A stretch of DNA of 64,000 nucleotides from Trichobilharzia szidati (GCA_944472155.2 OX235271.1:94067256-94131255), one strand, 5' to 3'. Positions 10,985 to 22,560 are shown, numbered from the stretch's first letter. Numbers and translations: made by a program. The notes: generated by a model not told the origin, from the letters alone.

Positions 10985-11815
10985 GCTAAGTGGCATCAGC
11001 CCCAACGAGTTGATTGCTGACGAAATCTCAGAACGGATACAGAAGGCTCGTTTTGCATATGCCGGTTTATGCCATCTCTGGTGTAGACATGATATACGAC
11101 TATCGACCAAAGGGGGTGTGTACTGCTTAGCAGTCCGCTCTGTCCTCGTTTATGGCTGTGAGACCTGGCCATTCACAGTGGAAGACATGAAAAACTCGCT
11201 AGCGGCCTCTGATCATAGGTACCTGCGTTCTATCTCCCACGTGAAGTGGTCTAGTCGAGTGAGCAATATTGAGGTAAGGCATCGGTCGAGTGCTAGGTAA
11301 GGAAGGAAAATCAGTCGACGAGGCTGTGAAATTATATCGACTGAGATGGTTAGGACATGTGTTACGTATGCCTAGTCATCGCCTTCCTCGACGGGCAATG
11401 TTAGCTGATATAGGGCCAGGCTGGACAAGAGCTAGCGGCGGTCAAACCAAAACATGGCATTAGTCAGTGAAATCCACGACAGTTAGTTTAAGCTAGTCAT
11501 GTAAGTAGGTGTAGACTTCCTGGTTGGGGTTCTCGAGATGGTAAGAACCAGTGACAACTGGAGACAATTAGTGATATGGTTCAAAATCGTTCTCAATGAC
11601 TGGAGCAGATACATCCACTTCTTGTGACTTATAATACCCAATAAAACTATATGGCTCTTCGATATTACTATTCTTTTTGCCTCGTATCTCTGTTTACTGT
11701 CTCTATTTTGCATTTCCTCTTACTTTCTTCGCTTGCTTTGTGTGCTAAGTGAAGTATGGCGACTCGAAATGCTGCACATCAGTGCAAAGTTCTATGTTGA
11801 AACCAGTCAGTCAGG
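10985..11815 (+). mobile_element. RTE/SR2-like retrotransposon, 3' part
   Basis: Frame 11010-11300 reads LIADEISERIQKARFAYA, CHLWCRHDIRLSTKGG and YGCETWPFTVEDMK, then shifts frame; [20 protein letters not shown] and GGQTKTW follow. 3' end CAAAGTTCTATGTTGAAACC and tail CAGTCAGTCAGG. 5' truncated inside the RT thumb region. Confidence 0.88.
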
Positions 11816-13030
11816 CAAGAATTCTAAGAAATTGTTTTATTTTTATTGGCAATCGGCATTCGTACAGAATATCTACACAGTGGTAATCAATTTTTGAAGT
11901 CAACCGAGTTCACCGAAAATATACTCGTGACTATGAGATTAAATTATACACACTTGAGTAGTTCACCAAAATGACAGGGTATGTTGATTGAAGGTAATCG
12001 AATAATCACTGGTCGTGAATCATACTACTACTACTATTATTTCCTAATTACACATTTTGATAATTAGAAACTCTAAACCACCTCAGAATTAGGAAAACTT
12101 ATGTTATTATTTTTGAGTGGTTCAAGTTCACTGACCTTATTATATATATGCCCATGGGGTAGAATTAATGAAAGGCGAAACAAAAATTAGTAGTCAAATA
12201 AGAGTGAAATATTTCCAAAAAAAAGAAAATAATGAAGGAGAGATTAAACACTATGATACTACATCCAATTAAGATTACATATGCATAGATCTATGAAACT
12301 GCAGAAGGTTCTGAGAAATAAGACTTCTATTCTGCAAAACACAGTTGTCAGTTGCCCCACTGATGCCATCCAAGTAACTTACAGTTAGCCACATGACTCA
12401 AACCGACAATCAAGAATTACAACGATCAGTGTTAAGTGTTGGGTTGATCACTTATTTTACTTTAGTTCATCTAAATCTTACTTCCAAACAGCATGATACA
12501 TCGAGAGAAAGGGAATAGGTAAATGTAAATAAAAATGAACCGACCACTCCAGATGCTCGAGACTTATAATTTCATCAACTGACTTACCTGCGTTAATTAA
12601 AACCTTCAGACCTCAAACCTCCGACCTAATCGCATACGTTATGAAATTACGGTAGGTCTCTTGAAGCCTTTCGTCCTATGAACAGTGGAAAATAACACTG
12701 TTGCAGAGTAACTTCAACATATAATGGACAATTACCCTGTAAGCAACTGTCATCTTCACCGTCTCCTTGAAGTAGGGCTCCTTAGATAATTAAAATATGC
12801 TTTTCCGTCTATCCCTTGGTTTATTCTTGAGAATTAAAATCACTTGCTAATACTTTACTAACAGTAGCAAGCTATATACATTCATAACTGGTGATGCTGG
12901 AATTCAAAACTAGTAAGGACAAATGTACAATTTCATATAGAATTCACATGTCTAAAGCTCTCATATGAAGCTAACAGTGTGACTATTAGGTGTAGAAGAA
13001 TTTTATTTCTGATTAGTCATTCTATCTAGA
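11816..13030. other. Intron, nothing recognised
   Basis: AT-rich; a possible donor-like GTAAGT on the minus strand near 12580 has no open exon in front of it. No repeat family recognised. Confidence 0.5.
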
Positions 13031-13076
13031 AAAGTTAAAAGAACTATCAGTTGGAGAACCATTGGAAAACCTGGGA

Positions 13077-13122
13077 GTACTGGACAGCTGTTTCGTCCTA
13101 GTTTGCGACCCTCCAGCAGTAC
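13077..13122 (-). ncRNA. Hammerhead, family A, core mutated
   Basis: Minus strand: GTACTG / CAGTAC helix I intact, core CTGGAGG (A6 and A9 changed to G), helix II partly kept (GGTC--GGAC), GAAA, ACAGCTGT, C17. Two core purines lost, so predicted inactive. Confidence 0.7.
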
Positions 13123-13365
13123 GCACCCACCGGGTTCGAACCCAGGACCTTCTGGTTACAAGGCGAGCCGTGACCAGTAGGGTACAGCAGGTTGAAAGTG
13201 AGGCAATAACTCATCGATGAAGACATTGTGAAATGGCCGCGCTATGTCGTGAACTGGCAGAATTTAGAATTCAAGGACCATTGGATCTGGTCCCAGTGGC
13301 TCAGTGGTCTACGAGCTCGCTAGCCTTGTAACCAGAAGGTCCTGGGTTCGAATCCCGGTGGGTGC

Positions 13366-13411
13366 GTACTGATGAAGAGTCACAAACTAGGACGAAACAG
13401 CTTTCCAGTAC
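13366..13411 (+). ncRNA. Hammerhead, family A, C3 changed to A
   Basis: GTACTG (13366-13371) pairs with CAGTAC (13406-13411); core reads ATGAAGA instead of CTGAAGA; GAAA kept; helix III ACAGCTTT. C3 normally pairs with G8 in the active site, so loss of C3 should abolish cleavage. Confidence 0.7.
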
Positions 13412-13789
13412 TCCCAGGTTTCCCAGTGGTTCTCTCACTGATGTCAGCTCATGATGAAATCCTCCATGCAATCAAACAAAATTCCCTGCAAAACCAATAT
13501 CGCGAATACCACCATCAGTGGAAAGAGTTGGTAACAACCGAATAAGAGCACAGATAGACACAATAGACGAAGTGAAAGGCTTTGTGTGGAAACGGAAGTG
13601 TTGAAATAGTTTCTACTACCCGACAGTCTACTCTATATTATTTAACCTGCTTTTTGTCTCAGCACAAAAATGAGGGGATATCCCACCACCAGGTAAGTTT
13701 GAAAAGTATAGGAACTTATGCATTTTAAAAATTTTGACACTGTTTACGGACGACAGTTTAATCTTCACCTCACCAGAGTGATACTGATG

Positions 13790-14136
13790 ATTGTTCGGAA
13801 GAGACACCTTACCACCGTGTGTGTGCTACTGACAAGATTTATCAGTAGTATATACAGAGATATTCATTGGCACAAACATATCAAACAGTGGGGAGATAGA
13901 TTTCATTTCAAAAAGAGAGGAAATGAACCAGGATTGCAGCAGAACATGAGAGACTCGAAAAGACAAGGAAACACAATACTAAGGGGGGCAGAAGTAGCAC
14001 ACCATGGAAGATCTGTGCAAATGACGATTTTACCACAAGGTATACATGATTTCCTTATATGTGTGTCTATCAAATTGCAAATAAACATTCCGCTACCAAT
14101 TCTCTTGTCTTCTCCTGTTACACTAGGATTGCTTTA
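13790..14136 (+). repeat. LTR-like repeat shared with 38.7 kb
   Basis: Shares TGCTACTGACAAGATTTATC, AGTATATACAGAGATATTC and AAATAAACATTCC with 38735-39030, in the same order and spacing, and ends TCCTGTTACAC, like the solo LTRs (TTACA). A TATA-like stretch lies early and an AATAAA near the end. The 139-codon frame over it (13718-14137) does not resemble a known protein. No clear target duplication seen. Confidence 0.5.
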
Positions 14137-14450
14137 GCACCATCGTTATACTGCAACTATGACGACAACCACTTTCCATACAACCTCCCTCGTATGTTAC
14201 GACTTCTAGGAACAATCATTTCAGTCAGTTCAATATGCAAGTTCAGCTACCAAATTATTTTAGTGACTGTAAAGAGTAGATGGTACCAAAAAAGCTTTTT
14301 ATAAAGCAAACAGTGAATGCATTCCATTCACACCATGTGAACTGAGCTATTTAAAACTTTTATTAAAATCCTAATAAATGCAAACATAGTCATCAGCTTT
14401 GCAGCTACATTTTAACTTTGGTATTTTGAAATAATTTGTCAAGGTAGCAG
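14137..14450. other. Intron, nothing recognised
   Basis: Short overlapping frames without motifs. Confidence 0.45.
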
Positions 14451-14455
14451 TCGGT

Positions 14456-15200
14456 TTTCGACATAGAACTTTGCACATATGTACGGCAGTTCAAGTCGCC
14501 ACACTCCATGTACCACACAAAGCAAGAGAAAAAAGTAGGAGAAATGCAGATTAGAGGCAGTAAACAGAGGTGTGGGACAAAGGAACAGTAATAACGAAGA
14601 ACAAAACAGTTTCATTGGAAATCATGAGTCACAAGGAGTGGATGCACCTGCGCCAGCCCTTGAGAACGATTTTGAGCCACATTACCAATTGTTTCCTGAG
14701 GATCCCAACCAGGAAGTCTACACCTTCCTACGTGACTGGCTTAAACTAACTGTTGTGGATTTTATGGGCCATGTTTTGGTTTGACCGCCACTAGCTCTTT
14801 TCCAGCCTGGCCCTATATCAGCTAACATTGCCCGTCGAGGAAGGCAATGACTAGGCATACGTAACACATGCCGATGTAATTTCACAGTCTCGTCGACTGA
14901 TTTCCCCTCCTTACCTACCACCTGACCTATGCCTAACCTCAATATTGTTCAGTCGAATATACCACTTCACGCGGGAGATAGAACCCAGACACCTATGATC
15001 GAAGACAGCTAATCTTTTCATGTCTTCTGCTCTCAATGGCCAGGTCTCACAGTCAGCCATAAAGGAGGACGGAGCGGACTGTTGAGGAGTACACCCGCCC
15101 TTTGGTCGATAGTCGGATATCGCGTCTACTAAGCCAGAGACGTCGTAAACTGGCATATGCGAAACGAGCCCTCTGTATTCGTGCTGAGATAGTAGTCTAT
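14456..15200 (-). mobile_element. RTE/SR2-like retrotransposon, 3' part
   Basis: Minus strand: CETWPLRAEDMKRLAVFDHR, CLGSISRVKWY, VGKEGKSVDETVKLHRHVLR and [13 protein letters not shown] across two frames, then the 3' untranslated region down to GTCGGTTTTCGACATAGAAC at 14456. 5' truncated near 15195. Confidence 0.88.
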
Positions 15201-15469
15201 TGCATCAAAGAGACATGGTACATTAGAAGCGTTAAATCAATGTGAATTACACATTCATCCTTTTTGATGAAACTATAATTGATTGGTATCATATAAGTCA
15301 ACAAGTAAGTTATAGTTGAATATGGAAAGATATTGATTCAGGAACGAATTCAAAATGATATAAAACTGAATACGAGTCAAACGTCAAAGTTCGGTAGTGA
15401 TCAAACTTTCAAGTTCAAGAAGCAAACAGTTATATGATATTAGTGATACGTCTTAAGGTCGTTTTCAAT

Positions 15470-15690
15470 ACCACAGATGTATTCACTCTTTGTAATTTCC
15501 TAGATCCTTTAAATCCACAGGTTTTTCCATGTTATTATTCTTTCTGCTGCCCATTAAAAAAATCTTTTGAATCTTTTCTATCTCCTTTGTTCATCTTCGT
15601 GTTCTACATACAGTGTGGCAACTTGAACAGCTGCACTTCTGTGCAAACCTCAATTCTGAAACTCAGTTGTCAGTCAGTCAGGTTATACGA
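15470..15690 (+). mobile_element. RTE/SR2-like 3' end only
   Basis: From ACAGATGTATTCACTCTTTG to CAGTTGTCAGTCAGTCAGG; the same untranslated end as at 22878 with a CAGT repeat tail. No coding part. The 103-codon frame across it is not conserved coding. Confidence 0.75.
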
Positions 15691-15889
15691 CTTGAATGAG
15701 ACGAATTACTGCATTAATGCAAGGAATCTTAACAATTATTTATGAGAACTGCACGCATAATTGTCCACAACACATGGGGATGTACAAAGTGCTGTGAAAA
15801 AACAAAACAAAAATACTACAGAAAGGTATCTATGCGAAATGAATATGAAGTTGCCTAAAGTTCCAATGGGAAGTCATGTCTAGTGGAGT

Positions 15890-16400
15890 CCGCCAAGTTA
15901 CGTGTAAGGACGTTGGCTGGTGGTGGCACTATGTCGCTAATTGGCAAAAGTTAGAATTCATGTACCACTAGATTTCATCCGAGTGATCGAATGGTCTACG
16001 AGGTCTTGTAGCAACAGGAAGATCCCGGGTTCGACCACTGATCGGGTCATGGGGAACCTGCTGATTATTATTATTATTATTGTTCCCTTGGGTTCCTAGT
16101 GGAACATAGGGCTTCAACTGCACTCCTCCACTTGTTTCTGTTTTCTGCTGTACTTTTCACCTGAATCCATGTTATTCCATACTGTTTCAACTCCTCTTCA
16201 CATGATCTCCTCCATGTCACCCTTGGACGTCCCACTCGCCGTTTCCCTTTCGGGTTCCACTCGAGCATTGGCCTGACGCGCCATGTCACCTAGAGGCCTC
16301 CTCAGCGAGTGTCCAATCCTGCTGACAAAGAGTCCTAAACAAGGACGAAACAGCTGCCCAGTACTCCCTCAGCTTTAACGGTTTTTTAACTTGAAATCCG
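15890..16400 (+). repeat. Family A SINE, interrupted by a retrotransposon insertion
   Basis: Left part 15890-16064 (CGTTGGCTGGTGGTGGCACT, GATCGAATGGTCTACGAG, GATCCCGGGTTCGACC), right part 16318-16400 (hammerhead remnant, CAGCTGCCCAGTACTCCC, tail). The 16065-16317 insertion is flanked by an 8-bp direct repeat CCTGCTGA (16057-16064 and 16318-16325) lying within the hammerhead core. Confidence 0.85.
16065..16317 (-). mobile_element. Second non-LTR family, 5'-truncated copy with target duplication
   Basis: Minus-strand frame 16289-16077: MTWRVRPMLEWNPKGKRRVG, RPRVTWRRSCEEELKQYG then WIQVKSTAENRNKWR and ALCSTRNPREQ. This is the typical ORF2 C-terminus with WNP-GKR--GRP--TWRR. An (AAT)n tail at 16065-16081 and an 8-bp target duplication support retrotransposition into the SINE. 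Similar ends at 23.5 and 30.0 kb. Confidence 0.88.
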
Positions 16401-16491
16401 TTCATGATCAGTCTCGAATAAGCATGATTTACAAGAGAAAAAATACGTGTATACAAGCAATAAAAATGAATCCACTTCTACTACTACTTAC

Positions 16492-16594
16492 CAATATTCC
16501 ATTGGCCCATATAATAAATCTCCACTGTCAGTACAACACTCATTATCAAAAAGAAGATAGTGAAAATAATCCAAAATATTTGGTTACCATACAA
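16492..16594 (-). CDS. sid-1: SID-1-like exon: helix 7
   Basis: A 103-nt exon: acceptor CACCTGTTTAG, donor GTAAGT. Reads LYGNQIFWIIFTIFF, LIMSVVLTVE and IYYMGQWNI, plus one G. The pattern FG-N-FWI-F-II followed by YYMG-W matches SIDT proteins. Phase 0 in, phase 1 out; the following exon completes Asp. Confidence 0.92.
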
Positions 16595-18350
16595 CTAAAC
16601 AGGTGATAAAAGGAAAATAAAGAACAAAAGACAAAACAATGAGTTTAGAAGAAAACCAAACACAAAAAACAATGTGTAAATAGTTATTGTATATACTTTA
16701 GTACACCAATAGAATTCATTGAGACAATAAATGAGGCAAACTTTGGCCAAAACACAATTCCACCGCATTTACAGACATCGACAAAGACTAAAGCAGATAG
16801 AGAGAGATGGCGAAACTGTCTTAATCAATATTTGTGAAAAAAAGAGTTATCAGCATCAAACTAGTATAAGTTTGTAGCATTCAGAGTTGACTGAAATTTA
16901 TTCAAATGTGAAATTTGATGGTTAGGTTGTGCTTGTTAACTGGTGGATTTTTTAAAGTCAATTCATGGACAGGTGGATGGTATTCACGGGAAGTCAGCGA
17001 ATACAGTGATAATGAATGCATCATATCACAAATAAGCTATTGTATTTCAAGCCAAGGATCAATGCATCTACCACATGAGCACACTAGCATGAACTTGAAT
17101 CTAAGCGAAGTGAATGCATCGCGCATCGTGAAGAATCTCAATCTGGTATGAAACATGTGTATTGAAAGCTTCGTAAGCTGATATCGACTTATGCTGATAA
17201 CTAGCTTGAACCAAACAGATTCTCTGCATACGCAGGCATCAAATATCAGAAACACGTTACGACGTTCATGTAATGTTGATATAAAGTTGAATTCATACAT
17301 CCACTAACGGACATTAATCTACATTGTCAGTGAGAGGATAATTTGCATCTTTTTTCAATCGCCACCTACCTAAGGACGCACACACACACATGATACAATC
17401 CTGCAGATGTGCTCTAAACGACATAAAAAACTGATATTTCTTTTGACTTTAGGTAAAAATACAAACTGATTTTTTACTAAAGGCAAAGACTCAATCTGCC
17501 AACACCAGAGAAACTAATTCTTGCTTTCTTTGATTACTCTTTATGATATCAAGCAGATCACATAATGCGATGATTTGAATAATTTTCGTTTTGTAAAAGG
17601 AAACTGTAATGAAATTCCCCCCCCCCCTTGAATTAGGCAAGTCCCGAATTAATTTGCTTAGGGCGAATAAGAATACAGAACTTGAACAAAACATTTTTTC
17701 CATGGATAGCGCTTTAATTCATTTCTAGATTTACAGTATTTCAAGTATCCAGCTATTTAGTTACTCAGGTCTGCGTAACGCGGGGCAATGGCATAGGTTT
17801 TGGTAGTTGTAATAACCAATCTAGTTGTCAAAAAATATATGATTTTGTTAGTTATCCCATCAAAATGAAGAGCAATGGAAGAGGTAGTTTCATTGTTGCC
17901 GTTTCACTGCATTATTCTATACATGTTTATAGTCAATCTGCTTGAAGCACTGAATATAACTACCCTAATCCTAACCAAAAGGTGTACACATTAGATGTAT
18001 GCCCTATAAATTAACTGATATTGGATATTTGGACACTACTCACATCCACTAGTAGTGTTTGCTAGCCAGACTGAAGTGATCTAAAGTACAGACAGCTGTT
18101 TCTCTCGTTTGAAACCGACAATTCATCAGTCGTCTACCCAGATACGCTCAGTTAACACAGCCGAATCAGTTACTTTATGCTGTCTAACTACTCATACCAA
18201 TAATTCAGTAGTATATAGCACCACGCATGCATGTTTGCTTTCTTGATTGCCATTTATGGTAACAAGTAAACCACATATTGTGTTTCGAATAGTTTCCGTT
18301 TCCAAAGGAAACTGGAACTGTGTCAATTGTAAGTCAGAAATTTAATTAAA
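16595..18350. other. Long intron stretch; poly-C and CA tracts only
   Basis: (CA)n near 17380-17392 and a C run near 17618-17627. Open frames of 60-87 codons have no recognisable motif. No repeat head seen. Confidence 0.5.
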
Positions 18351-18354
18351 CTTC

Positions 18355-18975
18355 TTACGAGTTGAACACGGATTGATATCAGTTAGAGAGGCATTGAAAA
18401 CCAGCTGTTTCATCCTAGCTCTTTGAGAATCATCGGCAGTACGCACCCACCACTAGGGTTCGAACCCAGGACATTCCGGTTACAAGGCAAGCTGGCTCGT
18501 ATACCATTCAGCCACTGGGACCCGATACAATAGCGAGCCCATGAATTATAACTTCTACCAATTCGTGATTTAGCGCGACCCCAACCAATGTCATTGATGG
18601 GACATCCATACTCACACGTGACATCTGGATGGACCTCACTGGTCACGACTTCTCACTAGAACTGATTCCAGGAAACTCCATTCTGTAGCAAGTCACTAGC
18701 GAGCATCAGATTAATTTTCTATAGTTTGTTTTGTAAGGGTTAGTTTTGGTTTTTACGAGTAGATCACGGATTGATATCAGTTAGAGCTTGCCTTGTAACC
18801 GGAAGGTCCTGGGTTCCAACCCCAGCGGGTGGATGCGTACTGCCGATGATTCCCAAAAAGCTAGGATGAAACAGCCTTCCAGTACTCCGTGGTATCAACG
18901 GTTCTTTAACTGATATCAATCCGTGATAAAATCGTAAAAACAAAAGTAACCCTTACAAACCAAACTGTAGAAAAT
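18355..18975. repeat. Family A SINE, subfamily A2, head-to-head inverted pair
   Basis: Minus copy 18355-18720 and shorter plus copy 18765-18975. Both hold the GCGTACTGCCGATGATTC variant hammerhead, a head GGGTCCCAGTGGCTGAATGG (minus copy) and the tail GGATTGATATCAGTTAGAG / CTGATATCAATCCGTGAT. Subfamily A2 differs from A by this tail and by CCGATGA. Confidence 0.82.
18837..18885 (+). ncRNA. Hammerhead-like, subfamily A2 (U4 to C)
   Basis: GTACTG pairs with AGTAC; core CCGATGA where CTGATGA is canonical; GAAA kept; helix III ACAGCCTT decayed. The same C at position 4 is in the copies at 18401-18442 and 63095-63142, so it was probably present in the source of this subfamily. Confidence 0.6.
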
Positions 18976-19004
18976 TAATTAAACTTCATCAAGTCTCATT
19001 ATTG

Positions 19005-19255
19005 GCGTCGGTGGCATAGCGGTTAGGATGCTCGCCGACCATGCATATGGTCCGGGGTTCGATCCCCGACCGACGCACTCCTTTACCTCGCCAAACCAGT
19101 AATAAAGAAAAAGCTGGTGAAGAGGAAAGGTTGGGCATGAGGCTAGCAACCCCATCCTGTAAAATAAACACTGCTACAGAAACTTCGAGCCATAAGCTTG
19201 AAGCCCTATGTTCCACTGGGAACATGAAGGAAAAAAATAAAATATAATAAAGTCT
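19005..19255 (+). repeat. Family B SINE, best copy
   Basis: 19005-19076 resembles a whole tRNA: 7-bp acceptor GCGTCGG / CCGACGC, D arm GCAT--ATGC, T arm GGGGTTCGATCCCC; the anticodon arm is replaced by a palindromic GACCATGCATATGGTC hairpin. Body: CTCCTTTACCTCGCC, GTTGGGCATGAGGCTAGC, ATAAACACTGCTACAGAAAC, CCCTATGTTCCACTGGGAAC, then an A-rich (AATAA) tail. Pol III-type A and B boxes are present. Confidence 0.9.
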
Positions 19256-20120
19256 CATCATTGAAGTGAAATGCCTCAATACAACTGGTACACTAGTCGG
19301 TGCAGTTCTGAATGATGATAACCTATCCTTCAGTAGTATTTGAATGTGTATTAATTAAAGGATGGAAAATTGATATGCTAGTTATAAAGTAGTGATTTAA
19401 ACTCCAGGATATATCTTTTCCCCGTCTAAATGTGTGCGCCCTTAAAAACTGCTTCCTACTTACAATCTGAGACGATAAGCTGCAACCTTAATACACGCGT
19501 TTATTGTGCATATTCTGATAAAAACGAATAGATTCAAGGTTATCAAAAATCGATATTGATGCTGTATTTATTATTTATGAAACTCAACAAAACACTGGCA
19601 TAAACAAATAACACAATTAACGAAATGATGACTTGTGTTAGACGAACGTGAATTTTCGTCGCGAGCTATAGTGTTTGTTTTCGCACAAGTCGGCTCAGAT
19701 AAACAAAAACAACTCCCTTTAACAAAACAAGATGCCTGCAAACATGTGAAAATTTAAAAAAAATAAAAATAAAATAACCGGCCTTTACTTCGTACTGATG
19801 ATATCCAGCATTTTGAAAACAACATAGATTTAGCTCGATCGATATCTCATATAAGCTCGACGGATTAAAAAGTCTAATGTGATCATAAATATTTTCTTTT
19901 TAATTTGATTTTTTGTCAGTATAGTATGAGGCTGGTAGGTGCAACGCCCACTCAACCATAGAGATAAGTTGTATGTGTGTGTGTGTAGTTCATTGAACTA
20001 TACGAACGACCTTCAACTAATACAATGTAAGATTTCATTCTTATGTTATACACCAGGCCCTTGGAAGTGCAACAGTATAAAATATTCTCGGCTATCTACA
20101 CACCAAAAAAACTAAACACA
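19256..20120. other. Intron, nothing recognised
   Basis: AT-rich with a (TG)n near 19972-19985. No supported feature. Confidence 0.5.
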
Positions 20121-21581
20121 CATGTAGAAACAGAAAGATTGAGCGAAGAAATATGTTACTTTCCAATTAGATGCTCATCTCTGGCTCTACTCTAATATTT
20201 ATAGCATTTTTATTACAATGTTAGCCGATTTTTTCCTCGCTAAGTTAGAGAGTGGACCACTGAAAGGAGTAATTAATGACATGGATTTCTACTGTCGATA
20301 TATGGATGATACATTTCTGGTTATGAAAGATGAGAATGATGCACATTCAGCAATAAACTTTACCACGGAGAAAGAAAGTAATGACAGTATATCATTCATT
20401 CCTAGACGTCTTCATGGCAAGGAAAGAAGATGGCACACTAAGAAGGAGTGTGTATAGGAAACCTACAACAACAGGTCAGTACACTCATTTTTTGAGTTTT
20501 GTACCTTTGAAATATAAACGTAACCTGGTAAAGTGTCTGGTTCATAGAGCCAGGCTAATCTGTTCAGACGATTGCCTCAATGAGGAGCTTAAGATTATTA
20601 GAGAATCACTTAGAAAAAAATGGTTATCCAGATAAATTCATTGAGAAAAATATGAATTCAGCACCAAGGAGAGTCAGTATGGCTACAGTTACGAAAAAAC
20701 CAATGTTCATAAAATTGCAGTTCCTCGGTGACAACATCAGCGAAATAATAACACAGCACCTGAAGAATGCAGTTAAAAGAGCTTATTATGTAGCAGAGGT
20801 ACGTTGTCTCTTCACAACCACCCCTATTCTATGTTCGGGAAATAAGTATAAACTAACTAAATTTGCCTCTTCTATGTGTATCTACCAGTGTGACTGCAGC
20901 TGCAGAGCCAGCTACATTGGGCGTAAAATTAGGCAGGTTCATCTTCGTATTTCCGAACATCATCCAACATGGTTAAGCAAGGGAGAAACAAGATCTATTC
21001 GTAGTTCTATTTTAGCACACCTTGTAGATAGTGAGCATAAGGTTGATGTTAATACAGCATTTAAAATTATCTATCGCATTCCTACTAATCTTAATTTTGC
21101 TCTACGAGTTCGTCTTCTACAGACAGCTGAAGCAATAGGAATCCACCTGAAGAAGCCAAACCTGTGTGTTCAGAAGAAATTTGTACAGTCACTTTCCTTG
21201 CCTTGGCCATCGTTACATGACTGTATAAACCGGACTACTTCGCCTCCCTCCCCCTAAACCTTTAAAATTATAAAAATTATAATTGTCCAAATTATTTTAT
21301 TTTTATTTATTTTGACCACTTCATCTTTAATTACGTGTTATCCTTGTAAAATTAATTTATTCTAACCATTTCTACCTTTTAAATGTGTATTGATTTTCTT
21401 CGTTAATTATTAACCCATTGACATTTTGACACTGACTAATTATTGTTAACAAACATATCACCACTTGTTTGGTAAATTGTTGTGTATTGTAATAAAAATG
21501 CTATGTATATTAGAGTAGAGCCAGAGATGAGGATCTAATTGAAAAGTAAATATTTTTTCGCTCAATCTTTCTGTTTTCTAA
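20121..21581 (+). mobile_element. Penelope-like element (family E), 5' truncated, with inverted flanks
   Basis: Three plus frames chain into one protein: LADFFLAKLESG--YCRYMDDTFLVM (20218-20457, RT motif with intact YMDD), FLDVFMARKEDGTLRRSVYR (20381-20635), then FIEKNMNSAP--MCIYQCDCSCRASYIGR and SEHHPTWLSKGE (20580-21257), a CxC-type GIY-YIG nuclease, ending VQSLSLPWPS. Two frame breaks only: one near 20400 and one at an A run near 20612-20618. Arms of about 95 bp (20121-20219 and 21486-21581) are inverted copies. Confidence 0.9.
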
Positions 21582-21751
21582 ATGTCTAAATGGGGATTTT
21601 TTCTATATCAAACACACATGCTCTTTGAGTTATATATAAACCTTGTATATTATTCCCAAAACTACTCATAAACAGTCTAATTCAGTAAAATTGTCATATG
21701 CACTGCGAAGAAAAAAGTTTAGAAAATTTTTAAAAAAAGACAATAACTTAC

Positions 21752-21888
21752 AACACCCAGAACACCAAGAAAAATAACGACAGCCATAACCATATAGGCT
21801 GAATGAGCTGATGCATTTACGTCTGGATGCCTTGTTTGATAAATTTTCAGCATAATTAACATAGCAAGTATATACATATAGGCGGTAT
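21752..21888 (-). CDS. sid-1: SID-1-like exon: helices 5 and 6
   Basis: A 137-nt exon: acceptor CTTCTCTCAG, donor GTAAGT. Reads [32 protein letters not shown], then [14 protein letters not shown]. The hydrophilic RHPD-NASA-SAY link between two hydrophobic helices is conserved in SIDT proteins. Phase 1 in (completing Asp), phase 0 out. A truncated PLE ends about 170 bp away at 21581. Confidence 0.95.
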
Positions 21889-22154
21889 CTGAGAGAAGAA
21901 AAACATTTCACATGATATTAAAAAGTATTCAGTAAAAATATTTTCAGATAGCAAATAATGACGGAAAGGCACACACATACACAAACCTAAGCAATAAAAC
22001 AGTAAAAAATCAGTTAAGAATATGAAATAAAAAGAGAGCGAATTTTAAAGCCTTAACTAGACTCAGTTTAGAGTCACATTTTACACATAACCTAGAAATT
22101 GTGGTCAGGTCACAGGCTGACTATGCCAACGACTGGTTAAACCTTTGTTTTTAC

Positions 22155-22560
22155 TTTGATTAGACACTAGTAACTAGTGTGACGTGTTTAGTCCTTTCTT
22201 TGGTGCAGACTGAATTATATCAGTCAGGTTTGTAATGTGGCCACCATTCTAGGTAGCTCACCATCACGGTGCACATTGCTTTGATGATATTAGATAGTTG
22301 GAGGCAATCGGACTCAGGAAGCCTTGGAACTAGGTTTCGTGTTAGTTGGCACTCATAAGCAAGGCGTATCTGCAACCTTGAAGGAACTCATGTCCCTTCT
22401 GAGATTCGAACCCGCGTCACCCAGTGCTGCGGTCAGAGACGTTACCACTGAGCTATTCAGGCTCGCGATTGACCTTCTGTAGGACTGTAGTGGGTATTTT
22501 GATCAAAAACACTAGTCACTAGTGTGACGTGTCTAGTCCTTTCTTTGGTGCAAACTGCTG
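22155..22560 (-). repeat. Family C SINE-like element, minus, with duplicated end
   Basis: Minus tRNA-like head (22400-22480; AGCTCAGTGGTAAC, GGGTTCGAATCTC), hammerhead at 22321-22365, and the TCAGTCAGGTTTGTAATGTG block. CACTAGT-CTAGTGTGACGTGT-TAGTCCTTTC occurs at both 22166-22204 and 22510-22545 as direct repeats. Confidence 0.8.
22321..22365 (-). ncRNA. Hammerhead-like ribozyme, family C, G5 mutated
   Basis: Helix I GCCTTG / CAAGGC perfect 6 bp; core CTTATGA (G5 to U); helix II GTG--CAC; GAAA (22335-22338 as TTTC); near-palindrome ACCTAGTT; C17. Everything but G5 is kept. Confidence 0.7.

Larger units (their letters stand above)
13037..13505. repeat. Family A SINE head-to-head inverted dimer
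   Basis: 13037-13168 is a minus copy (tail GAGAACCATTGGAAAACC, hammerhead, GGGTTCGAACCCAGGACC); 13169-13505 is a plus copy with the upstream block GTGACCAGTAGGGTACAGCA, A box GTGGCTCAGTGG, B box GGGTTCGAATCCC, hammerhead and tail. The tRNA-like heads face each other. The two copies do not share private changes, unlike the 32.5-33.1 kb pair. Confidence 0.88.

Noticed and set aside
13718..14137. 139-codon plus-strand frame as a gene
   Set aside because: It lies over a repeat shared with 38.7 kb where the frame is not kept; no motif recognised.
19095..19135. CTGGTGAAGAGGAAAGG in family B SINEs as a hammerhead
   Set aside because: CTGGTGA and GAAA are present but with no helix II between them and no helix I; chance likeness.
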